In this document: positions 63,425-64,000 of the stretch, in pieces | How the letters are laid out: the number at the start of each line of letters is the position of its first letter | Position numbering within the stretch: position 1 is the first letter of the stretch | Notes under the pieces: generated by a model | Database searches by the model: none | What the model was told of the DNA's origin: nothing | What the model saw: the letters and a program-made list of their open reading frames with translations, nothing else | Translations under genes and position numbers: made by a program | Assembly: GCF_001854475.1 (NCBI RefSeq) | Contig: NZ_MNAN01000035.1 | Location: 450,176 to 514,175 of the forward strand | Source: Pseudoalteromonas byunsanensis | GTDB lineage: Bacteria; Pseudomonadota; Gammaproteobacteria; Enterobacterales; Alteromonadaceae | Direction of reading: 5' to 3' | Length of the DNA: 64,000 nt

Positions 63425-63597
63425 TACAGTGCAAAAGGTTTGCGACATGAGCGAAGCCGAACACGCTCTTTTTGCGCAAGGTGAATATAGTGCAAAGGGT
63501 TAACGGCAGCGAACGCAGTGAAGGTGAAGTGAGCCAGTTTAGCTGCTGCTGAGGGACTCTCTTAAACGTCGGATGGCGCTACGCTTACCTGACCTAC
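63425..63597. repeat. Degenerate direct repeat and REP-like palindrome
   Basis: TACAGTGCAAAAGGTT (63425) and TATAGTGCAAAGGGTT (63486) begin two imperfect copies of about 40 bp with a 61-bp offset; both run into GCGAA-rich segments. At 63568-63597 an imperfect palindrome (GTCGGATGGCG against CGCTTACCTGAC) resembles REP elements. No coding content is visible. Confidence 0.45.
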
Positions 63598-63611
63598 AAC
63601 CCCAAAACGCA

Positions 63612-63639
63612 AAAAGCCCATCCGATTGGATGGGCTTTT
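63612..63639 (-). terminator. Terminator of the rRNA operon
   Basis: AAAAGCCCATCC/GGATGGGCTTTT around GATT, followed by five T on the minus strand, 13 bp after the 5S gene. Confidence 0.92.
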
Positions 63640-63652
63640 CACTTAATTAGGA

Positions 63653-63769
63653 GCCTGGCGATGTTCTACTTTCACATGGCAAATGCCACACTATCATCGA
63701 CGCTGTTTCGTTTCACTTCTGAGTTCGGCATGGGGTCAGGTGGGTCCAAAACGCTATTATCACCAAGCA
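63653..63769 (-). rRNA. rrf: 5S ribosomal RNA
   Basis: About 117 nt on the minus strand, from TGCTTGGTGATAATAGCG to CATCGCCAGGC. The core ACCCACCTGACCCCATGCCG and AACTCAGAAGTGAAACG is the universal 5S sequence. The terminal helix pairs GCTTGG with CCAGGC. The exact 3' end is uncertain by 1-2 nt. Confidence 0.97.
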
Positions 63770-63959
63770 AAGTCTTGGTGCAAATGTTTAATGACATCGT
63801 GCATCGCACGAGCATTTCATTTGCGCAAGATGAACTGATTTCGCTATATTGCTTTTTCGTTCACCTTGTTTAATTCTTAAAATTCGGAAATTCTGATAAT
63901 TCGTAAAACACTACTTTAGTAACACTAACTTCTAGCGTGTAAAACCACTTTGGCGTTGT

Positions 63960-64000
63960 ATGGTTAAGCCTCACGGGTAATTAGTACTGGTTAGCTTAAT
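63960..64000 (-). rRNA. rrl: 23S ribosomal RNA, 3' end only
   Basis: On the minus strand the last bases of the window read AAGCTAACCAGTACTAATTA, then CCCGTGAGGCTTAACCA, the conserved 3' terminus of bacterial 23S rRNA. The gene continues beyond the right edge. A 190-bp spacer to 5S holds no tRNA that I can see. Confidence 0.93.

Larger units (their letters stand above)
62619..63652. other. Largely non-coding region before the rRNA operon
   Basis: About 1 kb with one small credible gene (62878-62994, minus). The rest is AT-rich to about 63400, then GC-richer degenerate repeats. It holds the octamer AGGGGTCG twice (about 62704 and 62726) and a hairpin TGTAGAAACC/GGTTCCTACA (62826-62859, one mismatch) that could terminate the small gene. 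Confidence 0.6.

Noticed and set aside
63661..63873. 70-codon open frame over the 5S gene
   Set aside because: Covers the 5S rRNA on the opposite strand; a classic false call.
63770..63959. tRNA gene in the 23S-5S spacer
   Set aside because: No cloverleaf or GGTTCGAATCC-type T loop could be found by eye in either strand.

Overview
The window is a housekeeping stretch of a gammaproteobacterial chromosome. It is densely packed, at moderate to low GC. Gene order (nadC-pil-coaE-yacG; dksA-gluQ-pcnB-folK-panBC; ftsB-ispDF-truD-surE-pcm-nlpD-rpoS; epd-pgk-fbaA; a crbS/crbR/acs acetate island) and protein character point to Pseudoalteromonas or a close relative in the Alteromonadales. That placement is inference from synteny and family knowledge. 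I saw no tRNA gene, insertion sequence, prophage or CRISPR array. The right edge enters an rRNA operon on the minus strand (5S complete, 23S 3' end only).

Layout. 1-6.1 kb: end of nadC, then a type IV pilus biogenesis cluster in an unusual order (pilA, pilC, pilD, coaE, pilB, yacG). 6.2-10.6 kb: an envelope-stress group with a CpxP-like protein, CpxR, CpxA, a lysophospholipase-like hydrolase and the FieF metal exporter. A helically phased array of CpxR-type half-sites lies between the divergent cpxP-like and cpxR genes. 10.8-18.6 kb: trmL, gpsA, secB, grxC, yibN-like, then gpmI, envC, a CtpA-like protease and a YibQ-like deacetylase. 18.7-26.7 kb: a CBS protein, pepB, sfsA, and the dksA-gluQ-pcnB-folK-panB-panC run. 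pcnB appears to start at AUU. A cysteine-patterned lipoprotein follows.

26.8-31.1 kb: a phosphate-response block (pstS, phoR, phoB) with strong PhoB boxes before pstS and phoB, then a porin. Upstream of the porin is a gene-free interval with five copies of a 17-bp GATC-containing motif on a helical period and 11 GATC sites in 333 bp. This is the most unexpected structure in the window. 31.5-34.9 kb: fbaA, pgk, epd. 35.1-48.8 kb: the acetate-utilisation island, with a DEDD exonuclease, a cNMP/CBS/DUF294 protein, an ActP-type symporter with its DUF4212 partner, CrbS (transporter-kinase fusion), purU, CrbR, acs and a DcaP-like porin. A shared 12-mer sits in three promoter regions there and is a candidate CrbR operator.

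48.9-59.0 kb: recA (SOS box visible), pncC, mutS, rpoS, nlpD, pcm, surE, truD, ispF, ispD, ftsB. 59.0-62.6 kb: an unrecognised protein, DUF2947, DUF1653, and a MoxR ATPase/VWA pair. 62.6-63.65 kb is nearly gene-free; it holds one small glycine-rich peptide gene on the minus strand with a strong ribosome-binding site, then degenerate repeats leading into the rRNA operon.
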